From positions 655,344 to 719,343 of the forward strand of contig NZ_BSPQ01000002.1 of NCBI RefSeq assembly GCF_030161115.1: a DNA stretch of 64,000 bases, in the 5' to 3' direction. The position numbers and the translations under genes were made by a program. Shown here piece after piece: positions 15,714 through 25,480 of the stretch. The number at the start of each line of letters is the position of its first letter. Position 1 is the stretch's first letter. This DNA is from Psychromonas marina (GTDB taxonomy: Bacteria > Pseudomonadota > Gammaproteobacteria > Enterobacterales > Psychromonadaceae). A model generated the notes under the pieces. That model made no database searches. It saw only the letters and a list, made by a program, of their open reading frames with translations, and was not told where the DNA came from.

Positions 15714-18063
15714 GTTTATTAAACCCTTTAAATTTTCTCTATTAGCGCTAGCAGTTGTATGTACCGGCTGTGGCTCTGATTCAGAAGTAGTAACTAATCC
15801 AGAAGATCAAATTAACCCAACAATACCAACTAACCCAGAAGATCAAATTAATCCAACAGTACCAACTACCCCAGAAGAGCCAACTAAACCAGATGATAAT
15901 TTAAATAATGTCAATACACCAATTGCAGGCACTAGCTTAACCGTTGCTATTGATTTTAATACGCAAAAATTTTTGGGGGACGTTTCACAATTGGATCGTA
16001 GTAAATATTTTAATATCCATTCTGTTTCAAATGCAAACCAAATGACATACGAAGAGTGGGGGTATTTAATTAATGATTTAGGTGTTGGCTTTGGACGTAA
16101 CTTCTGGAGTCCATTTTCCTATCACTCAGATCACAGTTATCCAACGGATGAACAAGCTAAAATTGATGGTGAAAATAGCATTGAACAAACTAAAAAGCAT
16201 GCTAACTACGCGTTCCATAGTAATCGTAACATTATTACAGACCATCCAAAAACCGTTTATAAAGCCAACATGGATACAGCATCTGCAGCCGAATGGGCTG
16301 CGACATACTTTAAGCATTATTTCGATGATGAGACGCGTCCTCAATTTTATGAACCAATCAACGAGCCTTTTGTACATGCGGATGAATTTGGTATTGATGA
16401 TGAGATCGTGCGAGAACAAATTACTACCCTGTATAAACAAATAGGCCAAAAATTTGATGAAGAAGGTATTTCTACAAAGGTTATTGGTTATGCGAGTGCT
16501 TGGCCTTCTGTAGAATTATGGGATTTTAAACATTTTAATGAACGTCAAAAAATGTTTATGGACCAAGCAGGTGAATATATGGATGCATTATCTATACATT
16601 TTTATGATGGCATCAATGTCACTGGTGCAAATAGTCAACGTTCTGGTTCAAATATGCGTGCAATCATGGATTTAGTTGAAACCTATAGCTATCACAAATG
16701 GGGCAAGGTAAAGCCACATGCTGTCAGTGAATATGGAGGGATTGAAAAAGGTTATGGCGATACTTACAGTGATATAAAAAGTGTTCAATCTATTCGCTCA
16801 ATTAATAATATGCTTTTTCAATTTTTAGATAGAGAAGATCGTTTATTAACCTCTATTCCATTTATAGGTGATAAAGCGGCTTGGTATTACAGCGAATCTA
16901 ATAATTGGCAACCTTACGGTTCAGTTGTTTTAAGACCCGATGTGGACAGTATCGAAAATGGTAAACCTACTAAATTCCTATGGACACCACGAATTCATTT
17001 CTATCAGCAATGGTCTGAGGTTCAGGGGATGCGGGTGAAATCATTAGCAAATAATCCCGATATACAGACGCAGGCATTTGTCGACGGAAATAAAGCATAT
17101 TTGGCCTTAAATAGCCTATCTGAGAAGGATGAAGTGTTAGGCCTTAAATTTTTAAATGAAATGGGCACTGTTGCTGAAGTACGTATTAAGTCATTAAAAA
17201 TTTGGCCAAATAAAGCCCCTATTTATAGCGACTCTCTGACAGAAGAAGTAAACCAAAAAGTAACATTGATTCCAGGAGAAACGGTTATTATTGAATACAC
17301 TTTTAGTGAGGAAGTCGATCTTAATAACCGTTACCAAATACAGGATTATTATGCACAAACACATTTACAGACTATTTATGCGAATCAAGCCATTGATTTT
17401 ATTATTAATGACGTGAGTGTTGCAGACGGTCAATCTTATTTGAAGCTATCATTTGCTCGTAAACATGGAAAATCAAAGTCGCCGATGGTAATAGTGAATG
17501 ATCATTCTGTCCATGTACCGAGTAACTGGGCGGGAGGAGATCAAAGTAGCCGTGATGATTTCTTCGGTACCATTCGTATCCCTGTACCCAATGAATGGCT
17601 GAAGGAAAATAATAACATCAGTGTCACTTTTCCTGATGCGGACGGGCGAGTAAGTAGCGTCATTTTACAGGTTCACAATGATAACTCAGGGGAAGACGTA
17701 CTGTTACCACTTGAGCCAATTGCCCCGGATGACTCGGATAAAGTATTGCCAGAGGTCGATAGTATTAGCTTTGTTGATACTATTACGCAGCTTCAATCAG
17801 CAACCCAATACAATATTTCAATACAATATGACGCAACTATATCGCGAGATATAAACGTGGAACTGTGGGGACCAGATGGTTGGATCACTAGCAGTGAAAA
17901 GACGGTGCTAGCGGGAAGTGCAAAGCAAGTCATTACGCTAAATTTGCAAACGGCACCGGCAGTCGGTGAAGGATATTACTTAAAAACGAGTATTCGTCCG
18001 GTTGCTAGTGACTGGAAGAGCAATCTTGACGCTCAATCCATAACTGATATTTCGATCATCTAA
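15712..18063 (+). CDS. GH86-type beta-agarase / beta-porphyranase lipoprotein
   Basis: A secreted endo-hydrolase for red-algal galactans. The signal sequence ends in VVCTGCGSD, a slightly non-standard lipobox (Cys at -3), so outer-membrane anchoring is probable but not certain. A linker of two 12-residue repeats of the type NPEDQINPTIPT follows (residues 29-52). The catalytic (beta/alpha)8 domain spans about residues 75-510; the acid/base Glu is E218 in FYEPINEPFVHADEFG and the nucleophile is E340 in HAVSEYGG. A beta-sandwich domain follows, then a ~90-residue C-terminal domain starting VDSISFVDTITQLQSATQY, typical of marine agarase accessory modules. It is bracketed by duplicated gcvT and pilin fragments, so it was probably acquired. 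Agarase versus porphyranase cannot be decided. Confidence 0.82.
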   Translation: MFIKPFKFSLLALAVVCTGCGSDSEVVTNPEDQINPTIPTNPEDQINPTVPTTPEEPTKPDDNLNNVNTPIAGTSLTVAIDFNTQKFLGDVSQLDRSKYFNIHSVSNANQMTYEEWGYLINDLGVGFGRNFWSPFSYHSDHSYPTDEQAKIDGENSIEQTKKHANYAFHSNRNIITDHPKTVYKANMDTASAAEWAATYFKHYFDDETRPQFYEPINEPFVHADEFGIDDEIVREQITTLYKQIGQKFDEEGISTKVIGYASAWPSVELWDFKHFNERQKMFMDQAGEYMDALSIHFYDGINVTGANSQRSGSNMRAIMDLVETYSYHKWGKVKPHAVSEYGGIEKGYGDTYSDIKSVQSIRSINNMLFQFLDREDRLLTSIPFIGDKAAWYYSESNNWQPYGSVVLRPDVDSIENGKPTKFLWTPRIHFYQQWSEVQGMRVKSLANNPDIQTQAFVDGNKAYLALNSLSEKDEVLGLKFLNEMGTVAEVRIKSLKIWPNKAPIYSDSLTEEVNQKVTLIPGETVIIEYTFSEEVDLNNRYQIQDYYAQTHLQTIYANQAIDFIINDVSVADGQSYLKLSFARKHGKSKSPMVIVNDHSVHVPSNWAGGDQSSRDDFFGTIRIPVPNEWLKENNNISVTFPDADGRVSSVILQVHNDNSGEDVLLPLEPIAPDDSDKVLPEVDSISFVDTITQLQSATQYNISIQYDATISRDINVELWGPDGWITSSEKTVLAGSAKQVITLNLQTAPAVGEGYYLKTSIRPVASDWKSNLDAQSITDISII

Positions 18064-18140
18064 TCCGTAGATCATAGCAATGGTATGGCAACCATCGCTA
18101 TTTAACTTCTCTTATTCGAGACTAGGTTTTGGTTACTTTA

Positions 18141-18187
18141 CTGATAATATTCTGAAAATCGGTGCGGTTATAGCTGATTGCTAATAA
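18141..18187 (+). pseudogene. Remnant of the pilin gene 3' end
   Basis: The DNA matches the last ~15 codons of the pilin gene at 14372-14962 (compare AAATCGGTGC followed by a Cys codon and TAA). After the stop, the identity continues through AATAAACTGTTAACAGCCAT into the hairpin and the gcvT 3' end. No upstream part of the pilin gene is present. It is the right-hand partner of the gcvT fragment at 15014-15410 in the duplication flanking GH86. Confidence 0.75.
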
Positions 18188-18194
18188 ACTGTTA

Positions 18195-18223
18195 ACAGCC
18201 ATACCCGTATGCGGCATGGCTGT
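18195..18223. terminator. Diverged second copy of the pilin/gcvT hairpin
   Basis: ACAGCCATACC (18195-18205) pairs with GGCATGGCTGT (18213-18223) with one mismatch. Same hairpin as at 14970-14999; here it lies downstream of intact gcvT on the minus strand. No T-tract. Confidence 0.45.
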
Positions 18224-18237
18224 CTATTAAAGGTTAT

Positions 18238-19356
18238 TTAGCCACGAAAATAAGACTGTGCAACAAAAGGCATTTTACTGACGATCATTGCTAATTTTTT
18301 ACCACGTACTTCCGCAAAAATTTCAGTTTCTAGCACTGCAAACTCAATATTGACGTAGGCCATTGCCACCGGTTTTGCGATTGATGGCCCATATGTACCA
18401 CTGGTGACAATACCAATTTCGTTATCCTGTGCATCAAATAACTTCGTACCTTCACGCACGGGCGCTTTAGATAAACCGATCAAGCCAATGCGTTTACGGC
18501 TGACCTGTTTGGTTTTTATCTGCTCTAGAATCAATTCACTGCCTGGGAATCCGGCAGCGCGTTTGCCATCTGCACGACGACTTGGGCTAATGCCCCATAA
18601 TAGGCTTGCTTCAACAGGGGTCGTAGTCGGGTCTAAATCGTGTCCATATAAACACAATCCACACTCTAAACGCAGTGAGTCACGTGCGCCTAATCCAACC
18701 CATTCCACAGCATCATCAGCAAGTAGTTCACGTGCTAAGGCTTCTGCAGCATCTGCAGGCACGGAGATCTCATAACCATCTTCACCCGTGTAACCTGAAC
18801 GACTAACATAACATTCAGCGCCGGCTAGTTGACACTTAATTGCATCCATAAATACCATGTTAGCGACTTCTGGATTTAACTTAGCTAACACTACTGCAGC
18901 CTTTGGCCCTTGTAATGCGAGTAACGCACGATCTTCAATAATTTGCAGTGCAACATCTTCTGGTAGGTTACTTTGTAGATGTGCGATATCTTGCTCTTTA
19001 CACGCAGCATTGACGACTACAAATAGATGATCACCGAAATTGGTCACCATTAAATCGTCATTGATTCCACCTTGCTCATTAGTAAAAAAAGCGTAACGCT
19101 GTTTCCCAGCAGGTAAATCGATAATATCAACAGGGACTAACGATTCCATAAAAGCAGCGGCGTTATCACCAATAAGGCGTAACTGCCCCATATGTGAAAC
19201 ATCAAACAAGCCGGCAGCAGCGCGGCAATGTAAGTGCTCTTTTTTTACACCTAATTTATACTGTACTGGCATGTCATAACCAGCAAAGGGCACCATTTTT
19301 GCGCCAACTTCCGTATGTAATGCATGCAGTGGGGTCACTAACAATTGTTCAGACAT
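18238..19356 (-). CDS. gcvT: Aminomethyltransferase, T-protein of the glycine cleavage system
   Basis: T-protein: it releases ammonia from the aminomethyl-lipoyl group on GcvH and passes the methylene group to tetrahydrofolate. The 372 residues have the usual length and parts: N-terminal TPLHALHTEVGAKMVPFAGYDMPVQY, FDVSHMGQ near residue 50, and GYTGEDGYEISVP near residue 195 in the folate-binding domain. It starts at an ATG preceded by GGAG. It is the only gcv gene on the minus strand and lies opposite gcvHP with the XRE-cupin regulator between. Its 3' third is duplicated as the decayed fragment at 15014-15410. Confidence 0.97.
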   Translation of the reverse strand: MSEQLLVTPLHALHTEVGAKMVPFAGYDMPVQYKLGVKKEHLHCRAAAGLFDVSHMGQLRLIGDNAAAFMESLVPVDIIDLPAGKQRYAFFTNEQGGINDDLMVTNFGDHLFVVVNAACKEQDIAHLQSNLPEDVALQIIEDRALLALQGPKAAVVLAKLNPEVANMVFMDAIKCQLAGAECYVSRSGYTGEDGYEISVPADAAEALARELLADDAVEWVGLGARDSLRLECGLCLYGHDLDPTTTPVEASLLWGISPSRRADGKRAAGFPGSELILEQIKTKQVSRKRIGLIGLSKAPVREGTKLFDAQDNEIGIVTSGTYGPSIAKPVAMAYVNIEFAVLETEIFAEVRGKKLAMIVSKMPFVAQSYFRG

Positions 19357-19410
19357 TGATCAAACTCCTGTTTTAACTAACGGCTCTTAATAGGGGCGTT
19401 AATAATTTAT

Positions 19411-19430
19411 TTAAAATCAGCCTTCGGCTG
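19411..19430 (-). terminator. Weak intrinsic terminator between regulator and gcvT
   Basis: On the minus strand CAGCC-GAA-GGCTG is followed by ATTTTAA. The short stem and poor U-tract suggest partial termination after the XRE-cupin gene, so gcvT could be transcribed partly by read-through. Confidence 0.35.
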
Positions 19431-19447
19431 CATTGTTATCGTCTTAG

Positions 19448-20074
19448 CTATGAGGCTGTCACCCAGAGAATAAGTGCATCATCATCACTAATGGATATCA
19501 GCATATGACCCATATTGGCATCGTAATAAACTGAATCACCTTGTTGTAAATTAACGGGCTCATAAAATTCAGAAAAGAAGGTTATCTCACCACTTAATAC
19601 CAGTAAAAACTCTTCACCATCATGGCGAATCCAAGCGGAGTAATCACTAAAATCACGTGCCCTGACTTTTGATTTAAAGGGCATCATTTTTTTGTTAGTC
19701 AACTGTATGGCCAATAACTCATGCTCATAGGTTGAGGTCGGGTGTGCTTTTCCTTCCTCATTACGGGTAATATCACGACGGCCCGTAGCAGTGACTTTTT
19801 TGGGCGCACTGAACAGTTGCGGTATGTCAATTTGCAACCCGGTGGTTAGTTTTTGCATCGCCTGAAAAGTGGGTGAAATCTGTTCATTTTCAATCTTCGA
19901 CAATGTTGAACGCGCTAACCCCGTTTTTTGACTCGCTTCTTCTAATGTTAAGCCTAAGGTTTTACGGATCTCTTTCAAACGTTCACCCAATTTAATAGGC
20001 GCAATTTTTTCAGTTTTATTGTCCGTTGAAACGGTCATTGACGGGTAAATGTCATGTTGTTGTGTTTCACTCAT
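19448..20074 (-). CDS. XRE-family regulator with C-terminal cupin sensor domain
   Basis: A 208-residue transcription factor. An HTH_3 DNA-binding domain lies at about residues 27-82 (LGERLKEIRKTLGLTLEEAS, then LARSTLSKIENEQISPT), followed by a cupin_2 sensor domain near residues 140-205 (EFLLVLSGEITFF, LQQGDSVYYDANMGHMLIS). Relatives of this architecture (PuuR, SutR types) sense small amines or amino acids. Its position between gcvT and divergent gcvHP suggests control of glycine cleavage. A perfect 9-bp inverted repeat at 20215-20236, about 140 bp upstream of its start, is a natural operator candidate. The target is inferred, not shown. The ribosome site AAGGAAG precedes the ATG. Confidence 0.85.
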   Translation of the reverse strand: MSETQQHDIYPSMTVSTDNKTEKIAPIKLGERLKEIRKTLGLTLEEASQKTGLARSTLSKIENEQISPTFQAMQKLTTGLQIDIPQLFSAPKKVTATGRRDITRNEEGKAHPTSTYEHELLAIQLTNKKMMPFKSKVRARDFSDYSAWIRHDGEEFLLVLSGEITFFSEFYEPVNLQQGDSVYYDANMGHMLISISDDDALILWVTAS

Positions 20075-20214
20075 TCAACTTCCTTTTTGCTCATACGTAT
20101 TGTTTTGACCTATTAAGATTAATATCGTGAAAACACTTTATTTAGTCGTTATATAGTAACCATCCTTTGCAAAAACACACTGTCTATAATGGTTTTATGT
20201 CACACTTTCATAAC

Positions 20215-20236
20215 AAAGTTTCCTTTTGGAAACTTT
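20215..20236. promoter_or_regulatory. Palindromic operator candidate
   Basis: AAAGTTTCC (20215-20223), a 4-nt TTTT spacer and GGAAACTTT (20228-20236) form a perfect inverted repeat. Flanking AACA/TGTT continues the symmetry with a 1-nt offset. The symmetry and location in the divergent promoter region fit a dimeric HTH regulator; the adjacent XRE-cupin protein is the obvious candidate. Confidence 0.6.
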
Positions 20237-20474
20237 TGTTCATGCATGAATGCGATATGTACATATAATAATCACCAAAATGATAGCTACTTATTATTAA
20301 GTAATAAAAATACCGATGACCTGAAGGTAATGAACTAGCTGTTTTTAGGTGAGTTGTTTACTGCTATTCAGTTTCATAAGAGTACAGTATCTACTTTCTC
20401 ATAGAATGGTATAAGTAATATTACGGTATTCCATTATAGGAAACAAAGGTGCTATATTACGCTTTATACGCTCA

Positions 20475-20507
20475 AACAATCGACTAACACGAAGGTTGTT
20501 GTTTTTA
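20475..20507 (+). terminator. Terminator-like hairpin in the gcvH leader
   Basis: AACAATC pairs with GGTTGTT (one T-G pair) across a 12-nt loop, followed by GTTTTTA. It lies about 100 bp upstream of gcvH, so if transcription starts further up it could act as an attenuator. Confidence 0.4.
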
Positions 20508-20603
20508 TGTTAATAATTAAGTGTCAATATAAAGATGTTTATCGAGCAGTCATTGCAACCCAAAAAATCAAATATCAAGCACATTAATAGTTAAGGATTA
20601 AAC

Positions 20604-20993
20604 ATGGAAAGCACATTAAGATTTACTGAAACGCACGAGTGGGTACTAGATAACGGTGATGGCACAATCACAATGGGTATCTCGAACCAAGCACAAGGTT
20701 TTTTAGGTGATGTGGTTTTTGTTGATCTACCTGAAGTAGGTGATGAAACGGAAGCGGGTGAAACATTTTCATTGGTTGAGTCGGTAAAAGCGGCTTCGGA
20801 TCTTTACGCGCCAGTCACTGGTGAAGTAGTAGAGATTAACGAAGAGTTAGAAGACAGCCCTGAGCTTATTAACGAGTCTCCTTATTCAGCAGGTTGGATC
20901 GTTAAAATCAAAATGAGTGATGAAGCTGAACTGGGTGATCTTCTCTCAAATGAAGATTATCAAGCGGCCAACGAAGAAGAGGAAGTCGAGTAA
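20604..20993 (+). CDS. gcvH: Glycine cleavage system H protein
   Basis: Lipoyl carrier that shuttles the aminomethyl group between P-, T- and L-proteins. It is 129 residues, usual length. It opens with RFTETHEWV and carries the lipoylated lysine in SLVESVKAASD (K62), followed by YAPVTGEVVEIN. The C-terminus is unusually acidic (ANEEEEVE). The ribosome site AAGGA is placed well before the ATG. A strong intrinsic terminator separates it from gcvP. Confidence 0.98.
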   Translation: MESTLRFTETHEWVLDNGDGTITMGISNQAQGFLGDVVFVDLPEVGDETEAGETFSLVESVKAASDLYAPVTGEVVEINEELEDSPELINESPYSAGWIVKIKMSDEAELGDLLSNEDYQAANEEEEVE

Positions 20994-21010
20994 ATTATCG
21001 CTTTCATATC

Positions 21011-21038
21011 AGCGCAGATTCTTCTGCGCTTTTTTTTA
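21011..21038 (+). terminator. Intrinsic terminator between gcvH and gcvP
   Basis: The perfect 8-bp stem AGCGCAGA/TCTGCGCT has a TTCT loop and runs into nine T residues. It should end much gcvH transcription and so give more H- than P-protein, or gcvP has its own promoter in the following 90 bp. Confidence 0.9.
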
Positions 21039-21125
21039 ATAAAATTTTAACGCATGAATAATGCTTTCTGCTTCAATAACGCTATCAGCTTGGCGCTATT
21101 AAAATAATCTTGTTTAGGAATCCTA

Positions 21126-24038
21126 ATGACCGATACTCTGTTTCTTGATCTATTAAGTGATAATAACGACTTTGCCACTCGCCACAATGGCCCCGATTTA
21201 GCGCAACAACAAAAAATGTTAGCGTCCATTGGCTTGAACAGTGTTGATGAACTGATTAAACAAACCGTCCCAGCTGCTATTCGTTTGCCTAAAAAAATGC
21301 AATTAGCCGATGCGTTAAGTGAAGCAGATATGCTCTCGTCGTTAAAAACCATCGCCAACAAAAACGTCATTAATCGCAGCTTTATTGGCCAAGGTTATTA
21401 CAACACCTTCGTCCCTAATGTGGTGTTACGCAATGTATTAGAAAACCCAGGTTGGTACACCGCGTATACGCCTTATCAGCCAGAAATTTCGCAAGGGCGT
21501 TTAGAGTCACTGCTTAATTATCAGCAGATGATCATGGATCTCACTGCGATGGAGATTGCCAATGCTTCACTCTTAGATGAAGCAACAGCAGCTGCTGAAG
21601 CGATGACGCTGTGTAAACGAGCGGGTAAAAACAAAAGTAATGCCTTTTTTGTCAGCAACCAATTACATCCACAAACGATCGATGTTATTCGTACACGTGC
21701 ACAATATATCGGTTACGAGATTATCACTGGCGAAATCGATGCTTTAGAGCAACACAATGTATTTGGTGCAATTTTACAATACCCAAGTAGCACTGGTAGC
21801 GTTCAAGATTTAACCGATGTGATTGAAAAAGCACATGCGAAAAAGACGTTAGTCGCAGTTGCTGCAGATCTATTAAGCTTAACATTATTAAAAGCGCCGG
21901 GTGAAATGGGCGCAGATGTCGTGATTGGTAGCGCACAACGCTTTGGTGTACCGATGGGCTTTGGTGGACCACATGCAGGTTTCATGGCCACTAAAGACAA
22001 ATTCAAACGCACCATGCCGGGACGTGTGATTGGTGTTTCTAAAGACAGCAAAGGAAAACCTGCGCTGCGTATGGCAATGCAAACACGTGAGCAACATATT
22101 CGTCGTGAAAAAGCGACCTCAAATATCTGTACGGCTCAAGCATTGTTAGCCAATATGGCCGCTTTTTATGCGCTTTATCATGGCCCTGAAGGGTTACGTA
22201 AAATTGGCCGTCGTGTACATCATCTCACTGCCGTTTTAGCAGCCGGGTTACGTGCAGAGGGGATTGAACTTGAAAACCAACATTTCTTCGATACTTTAAC
22301 CCTGAATACTAACGAACACAGTAAAGCGATTTACCATCGTGCGCTTGCAGAAGGAATGAACCTACGCAAATTCCCTGCACCAGAGGGTTCAACAGATAAT
22401 ATGCCTGTGCAACTGGGTGTTAGCATTGATGAAACAACGACAGCGCAAGATGTTGAAGATCTGTTATTGGCGATAACCGGTAAAGCATTAAAAGTCGCTG
22501 ATTTAACTGCGCAAGTGGCGAGTGATGAGTTTGCTGGTATTCCAGAAAGTTGTCGTCGTGAAAGTGACTATCTACAACACCCGATTTTCAGTGCACATCA
22601 CAGTGAAACACAAATGATGCGTTATATGAAAAAACTAGAAAATAAAGATTACTCATTAACCCACGGAATGATCCCATTAGGCAGTTGTACCATGAAGCTA
22701 AATGCGGCTGCTGAGATGTTACCCGTGACCTGGCCTGAATTTGGACAGATGCATCCTTTTGCACCCACAGAGCAAAGCTTTGGTTACCAAGAACTCGCAG
22801 AAAAACTATCAACCATGTTATGTGAAATTACTGGTTACGATGGTATGTCACTGCAGCCTAACTCTGGTGCACAAGGTGAATACGCAGGCTTAATCGCGAT
22901 TCAGCGTTACCATGAAAGCCGTGGTGAAGCACACCGAAATATCTGCTTAATTCCAAGCTCTGCACATGGTACTAACCCTGCTTCAGCGGCAATGGTATCG
23001 ATGAAAGTAGTCGTGGTTGGTTGTGACGAACTGGGTAATATTGACCATGCGGATTTAAAAGCAAAAATCGACAAACATCGTGAGAACCTTTCTTGCATCA
23101 TGATCACTTACCCATCAACGCACGGCGTTTACGAAGAAGCGATTCAAGAGGTGTGCGATTGGGTACATGAAGCGGGTGGTCAAGTTTACCTTGATGGCGC
23201 AAACATGAACGCACAGGTTGGCTTAACTACACCGGGCTTTATCGGCTCTGATGTGTCACACCTTAACTTACACAAAACGTTCTGTATTCCACACGGTGGC
23301 GGTGGACCCGGTATGGGGCCGATTGGCGTAAAAGCACATCTTATTCCGTTTTTACCTGGGCATATCGAAGTCACAGAATCTGCTGACAGCAAACATTATG
23401 CGGTGTCAGCTGCCGAGTTAGGTTCAGCTTCTATTCTGCCAATCTCATACGCTTATATTGCGATGATGGGTGAACAGGGCTTAACGGAATCAACCAAGCT
23501 TGCAATACTCAATGCCAACTATGTCATGGAACGTTTACGTCCGCATTACCCGGTTTTATATATTGGTAAAGAGGGACGTGTTGCGCACGAATGTATTATC
23601 GATATTCGTCCGATAGAAGCAACGTCTGGTATCTCAGGCGAAGATATTGCTAAACGTCTAATGGATTACGGTTTCCATGCTCCTACCATGTCCTTCCCTG
23701 TTGCGGGCACGTTGATGATTGAACCCACAGAATCGGAAGACTTAGTTGAGTTAGATAGATTCTGTGATGCAATGATAGCGATTCGCCACGAGATTCAGCA
23801 AGTAGAAGCAGGCACGTGGACATTAGCAGATAATCCATTAGTAAACGGCCCTCATACTCAGGTTGATTTGATGGAAGCAGAATGGACACACAGTTACACC
23901 CGTGAAACTGCTTGTTTCCCATCAGCACACAGTAAAGATTCAAAATATTGGCCGGCTTCAAACCGTGTAGATAATGTATTTGGCGACAGGAATTTAATCT
24001 GTTCATGCCCAAGTATTGAAAGCTACATGGAAGAGTAA
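21126..24038 (+). CDS. gcvP: Glycine dehydrogenase (decarboxylating), P-protein
   Basis: PLP enzyme that decarboxylates glycine and loads the aminomethyl group onto GcvH. It is 970 residues, the single-chain form in which the N- and C-terminal halves are fused. N-half landmarks are RHNGPD (near residue 20) and [13 protein letters not shown] (near residue 139). The C-half has the PLP lysine in [18 protein letters not shown] (about K717). The ATG is preceded by AGGAAT. It follows gcvH and the terminator at 21011-21038, and is closed by the very strong hairpin at 24141-24174. Confidence 0.98.
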   Translation: MTDTLFLDLLSDNNDFATRHNGPDLAQQQKMLASIGLNSVDELIKQTVPAAIRLPKKMQLADALSEADMLSSLKTIANKNVINRSFIGQGYYNTFVPNVVLRNVLENPGWYTAYTPYQPEISQGRLESLLNYQQMIMDLTAMEIANASLLDEATAAAEAMTLCKRAGKNKSNAFFVSNQLHPQTIDVIRTRAQYIGYEIITGEIDALEQHNVFGAILQYPSSTGSVQDLTDVIEKAHAKKTLVAVAADLLSLTLLKAPGEMGADVVIGSAQRFGVPMGFGGPHAGFMATKDKFKRTMPGRVIGVSKDSKGKPALRMAMQTREQHIRREKATSNICTAQALLANMAAFYALYHGPEGLRKIGRRVHHLTAVLAAGLRAEGIELENQHFFDTLTLNTNEHSKAIYHRALAEGMNLRKFPAPEGSTDNMPVQLGVSIDETTTAQDVEDLLLAITGKALKVADLTAQVASDEFAGIPESCRRESDYLQHPIFSAHHSETQMMRYMKKLENKDYSLTHGMIPLGSCTMKLNAAAEMLPVTWPEFGQMHPFAPTEQSFGYQELAEKLSTMLCEITGYDGMSLQPNSGAQGEYAGLIAIQRYHESRGEAHRNICLIPSSAHGTNPASAAMVSMKVVVVGCDELGNIDHADLKAKIDKHRENLSCIMITYPSTHGVYEEAIQEVCDWVHEAGGQVYLDGANMNAQVGLTTPGFIGSDVSHLNLHKTFCIPHGGGGPGMGPIGVKAHLIPFLPGHIEVTESADSKHYAVSAAELGSASILPISYAYIAMMGEQGLTESTKLAILNANYVMERLRPHYPVLYIGKEGRVAHECIIDIRPIEATSGISGEDIAKRLMDYGFHAPTMSFPVAGTLMIEPTESEDLVELDRFCDAMIAIRHEIQQVEAGTWTLADNPLVNGPHTQVDLMEAEWTHSYTRETACFPSAHSKDSKYWPASNRVDNVFGDRNLICSCPSIESYMEE

Positions 24039-24140
24039 TGATTTTAATGACAGTTTTTAATTAAATGTACAACTAACTTTTTAATACAAAAGCGTCATTT
24101 AATCATGAGTCTGAGTATTAAGAGTGTGGGCAATAGTAAT

Positions 24141-24176
24141 AAACAACAGACAAACTTCGGTTTGTCTGTTGTTTTG
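24141..24176 (+). terminator. Strong intrinsic terminator after gcvP
   Basis: A perfect 15-bp stem (24141-24155 with 24160-24174; outer AAACAACAGA) is capped by a TTCG tetraloop, and the right arm ends in GTTTTG. One of the most stable hairpins of the window; it isolates purU from gcvP transcription. Confidence 0.9.
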
Positions 24177-24252
24177 AATTCAACATTATTGAATTGATAA
24201 CGTATTTTGAATTAGGTGAACCGTTTTATAAATTAAGCATAGAGGAATGAAA

Positions 24253-25131
24253 ATGTCCGATATCAAAGCTGTCACACAAACCCATATTATTACCGCAGAT
24301 TGTCCTAGCCGACCCGGAACGGTTGATGTAGTTACCCGGTTCTTATTTAAACAAGGGTTTTATATTAATGAAATTCACTCCTTTGTTGATACGGATGAAA
24401 ACCATTTTTTTATACGCGTAGAGTTCAGAGCGGATACAGAAACAGAATTCAACCGAGAAAGTTTCTGCGAACAATTTGAACAACGAGCTAGTGAGTTTGA
24501 GATGCAGTGGCAATTAGCATCAAGCCCCTATAAATCTAAAGTCGTGATCATGGTGTCAAAACACGATCATTGCTTAAATGACTTATTATATCGCTATCGT
24601 ACCGGTGATCTTAATATTGAAATTCCGGCGATAATATCCAATCACCCAGATTTAGAAGAGTTAGCAAAATGGCATGGTATTCCTTATTACCACCTACCTA
24701 TTACAAAAGAAACTAAGCCAGAGCAAGAAGCTAAGGTTTATCAAATCATTCAAGATTGTGGTGCTGATTTAGTGATATTAGCGCGTTATATGCAAGTGCT
24801 TTCTAGCGAAATGTCTAAAAAACTGTCGGGTAAAGCGATTAACATTCACCACTCATTATTACCCGGTTTTAAAGGTGCTAGACCCTATTTTCAAGCCTAC
24901 GATCGGGGTATTAAGTTAGTCGGGGCGACTGCTCATTATGTCAGTGATGATCTTGATGAAGGACCAATCATTAGTCAATGTGTTGAGACGGTTGACCACA
25001 GTTATTACCCACAAGACCTTGCCGCCAAAGGGCGTGATATTGAATGTTTGACATTGTCTCGTGCAGTACGTTGCCATATAGAACATCGTATTTTCTTACA
25101 CGGTAATAAAACCGTTGTGTTTGCTAAATAA
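24253..25131 (+). CDS. purU: Formyltetrahydrofolate deformylase
   Basis: It hydrolyses 10-formyl-THF to formate and THF, protecting the free THF pool. An ACT-type regulatory domain spans about residues 8-85 (IITADCPSRPGTVDVVTRFL). The formyltransferase-fold catalytic domain follows, with INIHHSLLPGFKGARPY (catalytic His) and DDLDEGPIISQ (catalytic Asp). I prefer the ATG at 24253 (292 residues): the ribosome site AGAGGA abuts the alternative ATG at 24247 with no spacer. Placement next to the glycine cleavage genes is functionally sensible, since glycine cleavage loads THF with one-carbon units and PurU unloads it. Confidence 0.95.
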   Translation: MSDIKAVTQTHIITADCPSRPGTVDVVTRFLFKQGFYINEIHSFVDTDENHFFIRVEFRADTETEFNRESFCEQFEQRASEFEMQWQLASSPYKSKVVIMVSKHDHCLNDLLYRYRTGDLNIEIPAIISNHPDLEELAKWHGIPYYHLPITKETKPEQEAKVYQIIQDCGADLVILARYMQVLSSEMSKKLSGKAINIHHSLLPGFKGARPYFQAYDRGIKLVGATAHYVSDDLDEGPIISQCVETVDHSYYPQDLAAKGRDIECLTLSRAVRCHIEHRIFLHGNKTVVFAK

Positions 25132-25480
25132 GATCATTAATAACTGTGCTGGAAGAGTAAAATTGGTCACTAACGTATTGGGTTTTGGATGTTTTTGAAT
25201 GAAAGTACCTTAGAAGCAATACTCTATTTCTCCTAAGTCGTACACAAGACTAATGCCTACTTTGTCATGAAATCTGACGCTTTATACTTCAAAAGTGCAC
25301 ATAAACTTTGATGTAGTGACTCAAATACCCCAGCTACGATAAGGCCTAAAACCACACTTAACTTCGTTTTTTGAGTATGTTTTTAACTTTACTGACCGTT
25401 TTTTGTTGCAGCATTATAAAGTGCCTTTATAATACGCGTCACTTTTAAGCATAAGCTTAATTTCTTTTAACAAAAATATA
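25132..25480. other. Gap between purU and the preQ1 riboswitch
   Basis: A 349-bp stretch without a convincing ORF. The promoter of yhhQ should lie in the right half (AT-rich, near 25380-25450). No repeats recognised. Confidence 0.4.

Larger units (their letters stand above)
20075..20603. other. Divergent control region between XRE-cupin regulator and gcvH
   Basis: This 529-bp region holds the palindrome at 20215-20236, a terminator-like hairpin at 20475-20507 and otherwise AT-rich DNA without an ORF. I looked for a tandem glycine riboswitch, which often precedes gcv genes, and found no matching conserved blocks. Confidence 0.6.

Noticed and set aside
20075..20603. Glycine riboswitch upstream of gcvH
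   Set aside because: None of the conserved glycine-aptamer blocks is visible; only a palindrome and a weak hairpin are present.
24247..24252. ATG 24247 as purU start
   Set aside because: The Shine-Dalgarno AGAGGA directly abuts it with no spacer; ATG 24253 has proper spacing.
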